From assembly GCF_026914265.1 (NCBI RefSeq), contig NC_069125.1, positions 6,840,117 through 6,904,116 on the forward strand: DNA of 64,000 bases, written 5' to 3'. This DNA comes from Mya arenaria (lineage: Eukaryota > Mollusca > Bivalvia > Myida > Myidae). Below are positions 36,038-45,994 of this stretch, piece after piece. Under the pieces are notes generated by a model. It worked only from the letters and a program-made list of their open reading frames with translations. It was not told where the DNA came from and did no database searches. Position numbers and translations under genes: made by a program. Each line of letters begins with the position of its first letter. Position 1 is the stretch's first letter.

Positions 36038-36272
36038 GTGTTAGGATAGAATTGCCCGTCAGTGCCACAGATAATCTGATAAGATCCGCTGCAGTCAATG
36101 GAAGCGACGTGCTGACAAAACACACTGGCTATGATGCTGTTGATGGGGTCAGAGGTAGTTCCATCTGGGCTTGTTGTTGTCGATGGTGATATTGAAGCTG
36201 TGTGCTTGTCTGTCGTTGGTTCGGGGGTCACTCCGAGTCCTGTCGTGGTAGAATCTGGTGTACTTGGCGCAG
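36038..36272 (-). CDS. Kazal-domain exon with Thr/Ser/Pro-rich linker
   Basis: Follows the acceptor GATTTGCAAATCATTTCTAG-like sequence and ends at donor GTATGT (36037). It encodes a Thr/Ser/Pro-rich stretch (STTTGLGVTPEPTTDKHT, PSTTTSPDGTTSD), probably O-glycosylated, then the first half of a Kazal domain: FCQHVASIDCSGSYQIICG then TDGQFYPNT. It enters in phase 1 and leaves in phase 2 at the same point of the Kazal fold (after Y/F-x-N-x, before the next Cys) as the exon at 40288-40519. It may be a downstream exon of that gene or part of a neighbouring paralogue. The small exon carrying the second half of the domain was not found. Confidence 0.72.
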
Positions 36273-36704
36273 CTAGAAATGATTTGCAAACACACGTTTT
36301 TATTTATGTTTGTAAAAGATGGGGGGAGGGGGCTGCAGGTGAGGGACAGTGTGCGCTAAGGGATTGAAAAGCAAAGGATTTTTGATTGTGAAGATCTTTG
36401 AACATCATGTATTAGACAGAGAATATCAGAAATCGTGTTTAATTAAAGTACTAAAATTTATATGTATGTAAAGTTTGAATGCACTTTAACAAAAATAAAG
36501 ATATGATTATCGCAAGCATTAAATTATATAAAGGCCCTTTCTGTTCTATATATGCGATCAAAAGGGTAGTAATTGGAAGAATGCAGAGACCATCATTCAG
36601 CTAAAACCCGAAATGTAGTTTGGAATTGAGCATACTCTAGATATATAACACAGCGAGCGATATAGGATTTCTTTAGGGAAATGAAAAGGAGGATAAGTAG
36701 AATT

Positions 36705-39560
36705 TGAGGAGGGACTTGGAGGCCTCTTACAAGTGTCATTTGAGGAGGAGTAGTTACGGAGGCCCTCGGTGGCCTCTTGCAAGTGTCATTTGAGGAGGAG
36801 TTGTTGCGGTGGGACATGGGGGCTTCTTACAAGTGTCATTTGAGGAGGAGTTGATGGGGGGACTTGGAGGCCTCTTTCAAGTGTCATTTGAGGAGTAGTT
36901 GTTGCGGTGGAACTTGGGGGCCTCTTACACCTGTCATTTGAGGAGAAGTAGTTGCGGAGGGACTTGGAGGCCTCTTACAAGTGTCATTTGAGGAGAAGTA
37001 GTTGCGGAGGGATTTGGAGGCCTCTAACAAGTGTCATTTGAGGAGGGATTGTTGCGGAGGGACTTGGAGGCCTCTTTCAAATGTCATCTGAGAAGGAGTA
37101 GTTGCGGAGAGACTTGGAGGCCTCTTACAAGTGTCATTTGATGAGAAGTAGTTGCGGAGAGACTTGGAGGCCTCTTACAAGTGTCATCTGAGGAGGAGTA
37201 GTTGCGGAGAGACTTGGAGACTTGGAGGCCTCTTACAAGTGTCATCTGAGGAGTAGTAGTTGCGGAGAGACTTGGAGGCCTCTTACAAGTGTAATCTGAG
37301 GAGGAGTAATTGCGGAGGGACTTGGAGGCCTCTTACAAGTGTCATCTGAGGAAAAGTAGTTTCGGAGAGACTTGGAGGCCTCTTACAAGTGTCATCTGAG
37401 GAGGATTAGTTGCGGAGAGACTTGGAGGCCTCTTACAAGTGTCATTTGAGGAGGAGTAGTTGCGGAGAGACTTGGAGGCCTCTTACAAGTGTCATCTGAG
37501 GAGGAGTAGTTGCGGAGGGACTTGGAGGCCTCTTACAAGTGTCATCTGAGGAGGAGTAGTTGCGGAGGGACTTAGAGGCCTCTTACAAGTGTCATCTGAG
37601 GAGGAGTAGTTGCGGAGGGACATATGGGGCCTCTTACAAGTGTCATCTGAAGAGGAGTAGTTGCGGGGAGACTTGGAGACTTGGAGACTTGGAGGCCTCT
37701 TACAAGTGTCATCTGAGGAGTAGTAGTTGCGGAGAGACTTGGAGGCCTCTTACAAGTGTCATTTGATGAGAAGTAGTTGCGGAGAGACTTGGAGGCCTCT
37801 TACAAGTGCCATCTGAGGAGGAGTAGTTGCGGAGGGACTTGGAGACTTGGAGGCCTCTTACAAGTGTCATCTGAGGAGTAGTAGTTGCGGAGGGACTTGG
37901 AGGCCTCTTACAAGTGTCATCTGAGGAGGAATAGTTGCGGAGAGACTTGGAGGCCTCTTACAAGTGTCATCTGAGGAGGAGTTATTGTGGAGGGACTTGG
38001 AGGCCTCTTACAAGTGTCATCTGAGGAAAAGTAGTTTCGGAGAGACTTGGAGGCCTTTTACAAGTGTCATCTGAGGAGGAGTAGTTGCGGAGAGACTTGG
38101 AGGCCTCTTTCAAGTGTCATATGAGGAGGAGTAGTTGCGGAGAGACTTGGAGGCCTCTTACAAGTGTCATCTGAGGAGGAGTAGTTGCGGAGGGACTTGG
38201 AGGCCTCTTACAAGTGTCATCTGAGGAGGAGTAGTTGCGGAGGGACATAGGGGCCTCTTACAAGTGTCATCTGAGGAGGAGTAGTTGTGGAGGGACTTGG
38301 AGGTCTCTTACAAGTGTCATTTAAGGAGGAGTTGTTGCGGAGGGACTGGGAAGCCTCTTACAAGTGCAATTTGAGGAGGAGTAGTTGTGGAGGAACTTGA
38401 AAGCCTCTTACAATTGCATTTAAGGAGAAGTTGTTGCGGAGGGACTTGATAGCCTCTTACACGTGTCATTTGAGGAAAAGTAGTTGTGGAGGGATTTGGA
38501 GGCCTCTTACACGTGTCATTTGAGGAACAGTGATTGTGGAGGGATTTGGAGGCCTCCTACACCTGTCATTTAAGGAGAAGTTGTTGCGAGGGACTTGGAG
38601 GCCTTTTACAAGTGCCATTTGAGGAGGAGTATTTGCGGAAGGACTTGGAAGCCTCTTACAAGTGCCATTTGACGAGGAGTAGTTGTGGAGGGACTTGAAG
38701 GCCTCTTATATGTGTTATTTTAGGAGGGGTATTTGTGGAAGGACTTGGAGGCCTTTTACATGTGTCATTTGAGGAGGAGTTTTTGCGTTTGGGCTTGGAT
38801 GCCTCTTACATGTGTCATTTGAGGGGGAGTATTTGCCGAAGGACTTGGAGGCCTTTTACATGTGTCATTTGAGGAGGAGTTGTTGCGGAGGGACATGGGG
38901 GCCTCTTTCATGTGTCATTTGAGGAGGAGTAGTTGCCTAAGGACTTGGAGGCCTTTTACATGTAATCATTTGAGGAGGAGTATTTGCAGAGGGACTTGGA
39001 GGCCTTTTACATGTGTTGTTTGAGGAGGAGTAGTTGCGGACGGACTTTGAGGCCTTTTGCATGTGCCATTTTAGGAGAAGTAGTTGCGTATGGGCTTGCG
39101 GGCCTTTTACATGTATCATTGAGGAGGAGCTGTTTCAGAGGGACTTGGAGGCCTCTAACAAGTGTCATTTAAGGAGGAGTATTTACGATGCGACTTGGAG
39201 GCGTTTTACAAGGGTCATTTAAGGATAGGTTGTTTTGGAGTGACACGGAGGCCACTTAAAAGCGCCATTTGAGGTGTTGTAACGGAGAGACACGGAGGCT
39301 ACTCTATTGCAAGAGTCATTTGAGGAGGAGTTGTTGCGTAGGGTCATGGCGACCACTTACAAGTGTTAATTTATGCGGAGGAGTTGCGGAGGCCTTTGGA
39401 GGCCTCTTGCAAGTGTCATTTAAGGAGGAGATGTTTTGGAGGGACACGGAGGCATTTACAATTGCCATTTGAGGAGGAGTTGTTGTGGAGGCACTTAGAG
39501 GCCACTTACAAGTGACAGTGAAGATGGACCTGTTGTAGAGGCACATAGGAGTTGTTGTGG
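36705..39560. repeat. 50-bp minisatellite, about 2.85 kb, with higher-order structure
   Basis: Consensus unit GACTTGGAGGCCTCTTACAA GTGTCATCTGAGGAGGAGTA GTTGCGGAGG, roughly 55 copies. Variant units recur in the same order: the GAAAAGTAGTTTCGG variant at 37351 and 38026, the doubled GACTTGGAGACTTGGAGG at about 37213, 37675 and 37845, and GATGAGAAGTAG at 37140 and 37765. This implies block duplications of several units. Right-hand copies (after 38300) are more diverged and fade out to about 39990. Short ORFs inside are repeat artefacts. Confidence 0.97.
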
Positions 39561-40083
39561 AATGGCTTGGAGCCCACTTAACATGTCAGTTGTTGGAAGA
39601 GTTATTTTCTAGGGACATGGTGGTTCATTTCACGGGTTAGTTCAGAGAGGAGTTGTGTTATTGAAGTGGCCAATCATGGATACCATATTCATTCGAATTG
39701 AAGGAGGATGTGTTATGGGACTTGAATATCACTTCAACGAGCAAATTAAATGAAGAGTTGTTTAGTGACATAAAAGTGTGAATTTAAGGAAGGGTTCTTG
39801 CGTGACATAAAGGTCACATGCACCTGCAAATTGAAGGAGAAGATGTTGAGAAACATAAAGAAAACATACACGTGCGGACTGTTGGAGCAGTGGTTGAGGC
39901 GAAACATTGTCCTGCATGTATTACTTGAAGATCTCTCTGATGGAGCACGTGAAACTCACATTTGGCATGAGCAAAGTGACAACTGAAATCCACAATTAGA
40001 ATGATTTGACAATGATATAAGATTCTAGTTTGCTGAAGCAGTAAGTTAAATAATTTTCAACCAAACACGGTATTTGTTCTGTT
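39561..40083. other. Decayed edge of the 50-bp array and unique sequence
   Basis: Weak GAGGAG/TTGTTG traces of the array persist to about 39990. No exon identified. Confidence 0.5.
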
Positions 40084-40508
40084 TTGTAAAGAATTTACCT
40101 CTCTAAGCAAATAATGGTAGTAACCCTTTAAATATTGGTACATGTATGTTTATTTTCATATCTTAAACATTTTATTTTTTAGATTTAATTTGACAGAACG
40201 AATATTAATTTCATCATTTAGGGTATTCTCATATAGAAGTTAAAGCCATTAACACATGTTTTCTCATATTTAAAACCTTTGACTCACTGATTTTCATATG
40301 TGACGTTGTTCGATGCACAGATGACCTCATCTCCCTTAGTCACGTGGTTAGCGCACTTAATCAGTAGTATTTCCAGACATAAGTCTAGGTTGTAATGAAG
40401 GTTGAGGTTGACCATGGCGCTGTTGACCTCCGAGGTTGACACGCCTCCGGTCAGACAGTCCTGATGTACGATACCATGGCAACAGCTCGGTCCATGGCAG
40501 GCCGTGTT
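40084..40508 (-). repeat. Inverted duplication, left (source) arm
   Basis: This segment, covering most of Kazal exon 2 and about 200 bases of the following intron, is repeated in the opposite orientation at 43364-43761 with scattered substitutions and short indels. This arm has the intact acceptor just outside it, so it is probably the original. Confidence 0.9.
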
Positions 40509-40519
40509 CACACATGATA
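40288..40519 (-). CDS. Kazal gene exon 2
   Basis: 232 bases, phase 1 in and phase 2 out. It is duplicated in inverted orientation at 43.4 kb with the same donor. Confidence 0.8.
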
Positions 40520-42954
40520 CTAAATACATGTAAATATAATACGAGTGAATGTATACCCATTGGAGTATGACACTGGTTGACAAGGGCGTATCTAGGCCTA
40601 AAACACTTGTAGGCCCGATGGTTCTCTGTGAGATTGGGGACTTCTATATGCACATTACACACACTTAATTATATCTGCAATGATTGCAATAAGCAATACA
40701 CCCTGCATGTAGTAAAAATAAACACCAAACTTTGGTAAACATAACATAAAACACACTTTTGAGTTGTTCAAAGTGTTTGAGTAGCTATTAGTTTTTATTG
40801 CATTTTGGGGTTATTTAAATTTTGTGATATCTCAAAAATGTTGTAGGCCAAGGTCTACAATGCCTATATGTAGCTACGCCACTGCCCTGGTTGAAATTCA
40901 TAATAGGAGAATGTTGTTAAAATATTTTATTGGATTTTCAATACAATATTCAAGAGCGTTGTCTGTGTTTTCGTTTTTGCATATGTCGGCTTGTCCTTTT
41001 AACTTATACACGGTGCATATCCATATCGGTACCCTCTTTGCGAAATCTACTGAAACGGTACCCTCTTTGCACATGCACCGGTCCGTCTCTGCTGAAAACA
41101 AATCGGCGATGGACAACAAACCAGTAAATGTGCATTCAACTGATGAAAGGAGGTATGTCGTGTGCAAAAGAAGTATACCACGGAACACTAGAATGTTATA
41201 GCTATGTCTGTTTTAGTAATGTGTCCATTTTTCAATTACTACAACTCCACAATCAGCTACACAATATCGATATACCTTGCCTCGCCCACCGCCTCTGCAT
41301 GTTCTGCGGGCTTAAATGAACCACTGGTTTGATTATGTACACCCCATACATATTACATGTATTCATTTATATATCATATTCATACAAATGGCAATTAACA
41401 GTCTAAAATATGCGGTAAATTCATAAAAACACCCTACTTTCGGTTTTGCAGCGGCACGGGATACCTCTTTGCTATTGATTGTTTATATCACAAGTACCCT
41501 CTCTCCCGGGTACCCTCGTAGCACTGTATCGAGTTAAGTAATATGTTTTTACTTTGTTATCGTATTTTTGCATTGATCGTTTAATATGTGAAAGAGAACG
41601 CCGAAATATATATAGATCAAAATTGAAAAGTCAAACATTCTCCATTGCTTTAAAAATTGAGAGAGAGGGTTGTCCATCGCCGATTTGTTTTCAGCAGAGA
41701 ATGACCGGGGGCATGCGCAAAGAGGGTACCGTTTCAGTAGATTTCGCAAAGAGGGTACCGATATGGATATGCACCGTGTTATATGTACGTATAAAAAGTT
41801 TAACAAACACAGACACTTACACAGACAAAAAGTAATTCTGGCTCGAATTTCTCGATCATTCTTATTGAGCTGATGATTTTGTTGTGGTATATCATGTGTT
41901 TTGTTTCCCTTTAAACGTGTTTTAGACTTTGAAGGGAACTGTTTTCAAGATTATCAGGATAAGCAAAGTTTTGCTTTATAAAATCAAATTTGAGCTAGAA
42001 ATTAATTGGTTAGATCAAAAATGATACGAAATCCTGACAGTCTTTTAAAGCTGCACTCTCACAGATTGAACGTTTGGACAACTTTGTTACTTTTTGTCTT
42101 GGAACGAGCCAATTTTTGCGAAAATCCATGGAAAACAGTTACATAAGACTGCCGGCAAAATTATTTAAGATTTTTATATTTAAGTTCAAAAATTTATGTT
42201 TTATGCATTTTTCTTAAACCGTTAGTAACCATAAAACATTTATTTTCGAACGGAAAAAATGAAAATCTGCGATCTGATCTTTTATCATTTTTTTGCAGAT
42301 ATTTACGCAAAAATTTGCTCTTTCCAAGACAAAAAATAAAAAAAAGAATTGCAAAAATGGTTTATCTGTGAGAGTTCAGCTTTAAGATAGATACATGTAT
42401 TTTGAGAAATCGGAATCAGATAGATGACATATTTTAAAATATAACGATATACTTTGACCATCAATGCTTGCCATTTGACTTAACTAGTATATACAAAGAC
42501 AGTTTATTATCAATAAATAATTAAATATAGACATTCTGTCCATGAGTATACATATATCAAAATTTATACATTCACAAGTGGACAAAAAATCAAAACAAAA
42601 ATCACAATATTTCTAATATCATTGGACAGCTAGATTACTAAATCAAAATGTTATTAAAGATAGATAGATATATTTATCCATACTAATAAAGTATGCGATA
42701 GCGAGAGAACAGTGTGTTAAAAAGTTTTTTTTTGTGGGTGTACATATTTTAGTCTATTCATATTAGTAATATAATACATTAATTAATTTTCTTAATTTAA
42801 ACGCACAATGGATAAACATGGCTAAATCTAATTTAATTTTACATTATTTGACTGCATTAATTCAACTTATTTTGATACATAAAAGAGTATATTTACCATA
42901 AAAAACACCGGTAACTAGAAGAATTAACTGTAGGATCATGGTCACTTGTTTCAT
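40288..42954 (-). CDS. Secreted Kazal-domain protein, first two coding exons
   Basis: Exon 1 (42897-42954) is a signal peptide, MKQVTMILQLILLVTGVFY, ending in phase 1 at donor GTAAAT. Exon 2 (40288-40519) follows the acceptor GTATTTAG with a matching phase, encodes a Cys-rich segment (SCVNTACHGPSCCHG, QDCLTGGV, DLCLEILLIKC) and ends inside a Kazal-like domain (GDEVICASNNVTYEN) at donor GTGAGT in phase 2. Kazal proteins are typically secreted serine-protease inhibitors, in molluscs often found in haemolymph or mantle. The segment before the Kazal half is unlike known domains I recognise. The gene must continue; the exon at 36038-36272 has the same phase class and is a candidate. Intron 1 is packed with mobile elements. 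Signal peptide and splice calls are from direct reading, function is inference. Confidence 0.78.
40581..40886. mobile_element. Probable hAT-type MITE, 306 bp, 8-bp TSD
   Basis: CTGGTTGA is directly repeated outside both ends (40573-40580, 40887-40894). The ends are CAAGGGCGTATCTAGGCC and, inverted, GGCAGTGGCGTAGCTACAT, a partial TIR match. The interior contains TGTAGGCC blocks near both ends. It lies in intron 1 of the Kazal gene. Confidence 0.7.
40960..41835. mobile_element. Fold-back element with GGTACCCTCTTTGC arms
   Basis: The left arm, about 41011-41120 (CATATCCATATCGGTACCCT CTTTGCGAAATCTACTGAAA ...), is inverted at 41669-41785, including the tail GATTTGTTTTCAGCAGAGA. Weaker complementarity extends both ways. 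GGTACCCTCTTTGC is repeated within each arm, and related GGGTACCCTCG copies lie in the loop at 41508-41520. The open frames here are mirror images of the two arms, not genes. Confidence 0.85.
42047..42383. mobile_element. TTAA fold-back MITE, copy D (Kazal intron 1)
   Basis: 337 bp from (TT)AAAGCTGCACTCTCACAGAT to ATCTGTGAGAGTTCAGCTTTAA. TTAA is at both borders. Internal blocks shared with the other copies. Confidence 0.92.
42897..42954 (-). CDS. Kazal gene exon 1, signal peptide
   Basis: 19 codons plus one base from ATG at 42954. The product is a short basic start and a long Leu/Ile/Val core. The phase fits exon 2. Confidence 0.7.
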
Positions 42955-43335
42955 TTACAAGTGTCCTACATGGACTACTCTTATCGTATTAACAAAGATC
43001 GTGATGCCCACAGCTGAAAAGTTTACACACTTGAGATAAACAAATAGGCATGCCTTAAATTTTTTTGCGTTCCAACACTATTTTAATGGTATCTTATTTC
43101 TGCCATTTCGTGTTGGCAGGGGATTTCTGTCATGTACGGGAACGTCTCGCAAACACGCGACAAAGTAGAATGTTGTGCGTTTTGGCTTTGCGCAATATTG
43201 AAGCGAGAAGCCGCCAAAGCGAGGGCGAACAGACGACATATGAATTAATTTGGTCTGAAAGAGTAGCAGTTTCGTGGAAAACGCAAAACTCTCATTAAAT
43301 TATTATTACACTTTCTAAGACGTCATTACAAAAAA

Positions 43336-43362
43336 ACAAACAAACAAGGAATGTTATACATG
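43336..43362. repeat. 27-bp direct repeat left of the inverted duplicate
   Basis: ACAAACAAACAAGGAATGTT ATACATG, identical to 43781-43807. The two copies frame the inverted copy of the Kazal exon. Confidence 0.9.
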
Positions 43363-43363
43363 T

Positions 43364-43761
43364 GCGCGCGGTCTGCCATGGACCAAGCTGTTGCCATGGT
43401 TCCGTACATCAGGATTGTCTGACCGGAGGCGTGTCAACCTCGGATGTCAACAGCGCCATGGTCAACCTCAACCTTCATTACAACCTAGACTTATGTCTGG
43501 AAATATTACTGATTGATTGTACTAACCACGTGACTCAGGGAGATGAGATCATCTGTGCATCGAACAAGGTCACCTATGAAAACCAGTGAGTCACAGTTCT
43601 AAATATGAGAAAAAATGTGTTAATGCCTTAATTTATGATGAAATTAATTTTCATTCTGTCAAATTTACTTCTATAAAATAATATGTTTCTGATATGATAA
43701 TGAACATACAAATATTTAAAGGGCTGCTACCATTATTTGCTTAAAGAGTTAAACTCTTTAC
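43364..43761 (+). pseudogene. Inverted duplicate of Kazal exon 2, splice acceptor lost
   Basis: Plus-strand copy of 40084-40508. The exon-like part (to about 43587) keeps an open frame with the same Cys pattern (CHGPSCCHG, QDCLTGGVSTSDVNSAMV, GDEIICASNKVTYEN) and the donor GTGAGT. At its 5' edge the TTTAG acceptor is replaced by AAGGAATGTTATACATG, with a one-base length change in the first codons. No signal-peptide exon is seen upstream. It is best read as an unspliceable partial copy, though exonisation with a cryptic acceptor cannot be excluded. Confidence 0.8.
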
Positions 43762-43780
43762 AATGTATACAAAAAAACAC

Positions 43781-43807
43781 ACAAACAAACAAGGAATGTT
43801 ATACATG
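43781..43807. repeat. 27-bp direct repeat right of the inverted duplicate
   Basis: Second identical copy of the 27-mer at 43336-43362. Confidence 0.9.
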
Positions 43808-44104
43808 CCTAATATAAAACAACTCGGGATAATTCGACATAACACACCTTCTTTATATTGATTGGCACGTCAGGCAGGAAACAAGATCTACAGAACACAA
43901 CATCTTCATATTTTGACACTGCAGGGCGGAAACAAGAGCTAAACAACACACCTACTTCATTAAATGGCACAACAGGGCGGCAACCATAGCTTCACAACAC
44001 ACCATCCTTATGTATCGGCTCACGTATTGGCACTGCAGTGCGGAAACATTAGCTACACAACGCACCCTCCCCCATTGTTATTGGCACAATTTGGGCGCCC
44101 ATAA
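43808..44104. repeat. Irregular repeats with GGCACNNCAGGGCGGNAAC
   Basis: About four loosely spaced copies of a block like TTGGCAC..CAGGGCGGAAACA followed by AGCTACACAACACACC. These look like a decayed array of roughly 60-70-bp units. Confidence 0.6.
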
Positions 44105-44590
44105 GTTACTACGCCGGTGAATCGTCGGGGGCATTCATGCGTGTTTGTATTGTCGGGGGCATTCATGCGTGTGTGAATCGTCGGGGGCATTCATGCGTGT
44201 TGTGTGAATCGTCGGGGGGCATTCATTCGTGTGTGAATCGTCGGGGGCATTCGAGCGTGTGTAAATCGTCGGGGGCATCCATGCGTGTGTGAATCGTCGG
44301 GGGCATTCATGCGCGTTGTGTGATTCGTCGGGGGCATTCATTCGTGTGTGAATCGTCGGGGGCATTCAAGCGTGTGTGAATCATCGGGGGCATTCATGCG
44401 TGTGTGAATCGTCGGGAGCATTCATGCGTGTGTGTATCGTCGGGGGACATTCATGCGTGTGTGAATCGTTGGGGGCATCCATGCGTGTGTGAATCGTCGG
44501 GGGCATTCATGCGTGTGTGTATCGTCGGGGGCATTCATGCGCGCGCGCGTGTGTGTGTGCGCGTGTGTGCGTGTAAGTGTTTGTGTGTAT
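44105..44590. repeat. 26-bp minisatellite then GT/GC-rich microsatellite
   Basis: Unit GTGTGAATCGTCGGGGGCAT TCATGC, about 16 copies with length variants, grading at 44538 into (GC)n/(GT)n. The open frames over it are artefacts. Confidence 0.95.
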
Positions 44591-45814
44591 GTATTGACAA
44601 TGTCAGTGTATTCTCTGCGTAACATAAATTATTATGATATTGCATGTGCTATATTCACGCCGGGTAATCATTGGAGCCATAACATTTTGTTATGTGTTGA
44701 AAATGCTCCAACGCGTCTTCCGTTATAGTGCCAATGAGTGAAATATGGACGTAAACAGTGAGTATGGTTTCTTGTTTTTCATTTTTAGAGGTTTATACGA
44801 GTAAATTTAAAAAAAATGGAGAATGTAGTTCCACATAGGAATGGCCATGAGTTGTTCTAAAGGTAAAAGTTCTGAATAAAATTTAATATCTGATCGTCTA
44901 GAATTGCATAACTTGCTAGACGTTAGTGTTGACAACGTAAAAATCTGGATTTTCGTGAGAATTGTTCTCGTACCTTAGGTTTAAGCATTTTCTTAACATA
45001 TGTATGGCTTTTTTTTATTGACAAAAGGTTGCCGCGTTACACATTTTAGAACTTTATTTGTTATACTTACTTCACTTCGCTCGATTTTCTGAACGTTGTG
45101 GTGCCAATGAATAGGTTGTGGTGCTCATGAATAGTAATTTAGTAGGAAACGAATTGTGAAAAAAACTGAAGCAATTTCATAACATGCAAATTAACAATTA
45201 ACTGAATTAATATCATTTATTTGCTGGGATCTGCTCGTTGGAGGTTAAAAAAAGATGCACAAACTTTACCTTGTTATTTTTTATTATCATATAACACTTA
45301 GGTTGTTGGTTTATGAACTCCTTCAATGATAACACAAGTCAAAGCAGATTTATACAATTGTTTAACGATGGTATTATATAACAAAATATTCGAACTAAAT
45401 AGAAAATCGTTTTGAATATTACTATGTCAATTCTGTTTTAAACTGTTTGGACAAAAAATTGGACAAAGCATAACATGAAACCCGAATGATATTTGAGAGC
45501 ATGCCTTTTCCCAATGTTATTGCATCACGCACTCTACATGTAACTACAAAACCTTAGGTATTTCTTGAAAACACGTCCATGTCAACTTATGTAAAATAAA
45601 ACGTAAAATAAAAAAATATGTAAAATATTCATTGATTATATACACAACTTTCAAGGTTATGCATACACTCCACCTCATGATCAGCCTTGCTATTATTAAA
45701 CAAGGTACAAACTAAACTTTAGTTTTGAACATTATGCTTTACACTTATAGTTTATAGCATACTGCAAAATTAGACAATTATACGTGAACAACACTTAAAA
45801 TATGTGAGAAAGAC
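44591..45814. other. Non-coding; 3' flank of the DRAM gene
   Basis: AT-rich. Probably contains the DRAM 3' UTR at its right edge; I found no close AATAAA on the minus strand. Confidence 0.4.
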
Positions 45815-45994
45815 TCAAGTAAGTGTGCTAACATTTATAGCGTTTAAGGTGGTGTCGGTGGTATTATCGTACTCCACTTTCGGCGGCCTCCAACTAAAAT
45901 GTTTGAATTCTGTGTAAAATGTTGAAAAATATATCACAGACACGAACGCGACCAGCCATTCTGATATTGTAGTCACTAGATGTTCACTATAACC
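45815..45994 (-). CDS. DRAM2: DRAM exon 6 (last)
   Basis: After the acceptor TTCTATTTTCAG. Encodes GYSEHLVTTISEWLVAFVSV then a polar C-terminus with several N-x-T/S sites, stop at 45815-45817. Confidence 0.94.
   Translation of the reverse strand, partial: GYSEHLVTTISEWLVAFVSVIYFSTFYTEFKHFSWRPPKVEYDNTTDTTLNAINVSTLT

Noticed and set aside
40824-41201. 125-codon ORF and its mirror at 41549-41835
   Set aside because: They cover the two inverted arms of the fold-back element and encode the same sequence in mirrored frames; not genes.
43065-43298. 77-codon ORF in a locally GC-richer stretch
   Set aside because: No domain and no splice context. It may be the Kazal promoter region or an unrecognised element; not supported as coding.
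44404-44728. Cys-rich ORFs resembling repeats of VCVSSG
   Set aside because: Read-through of the 26-bp minisatellite and the GT/GC microsatellite.
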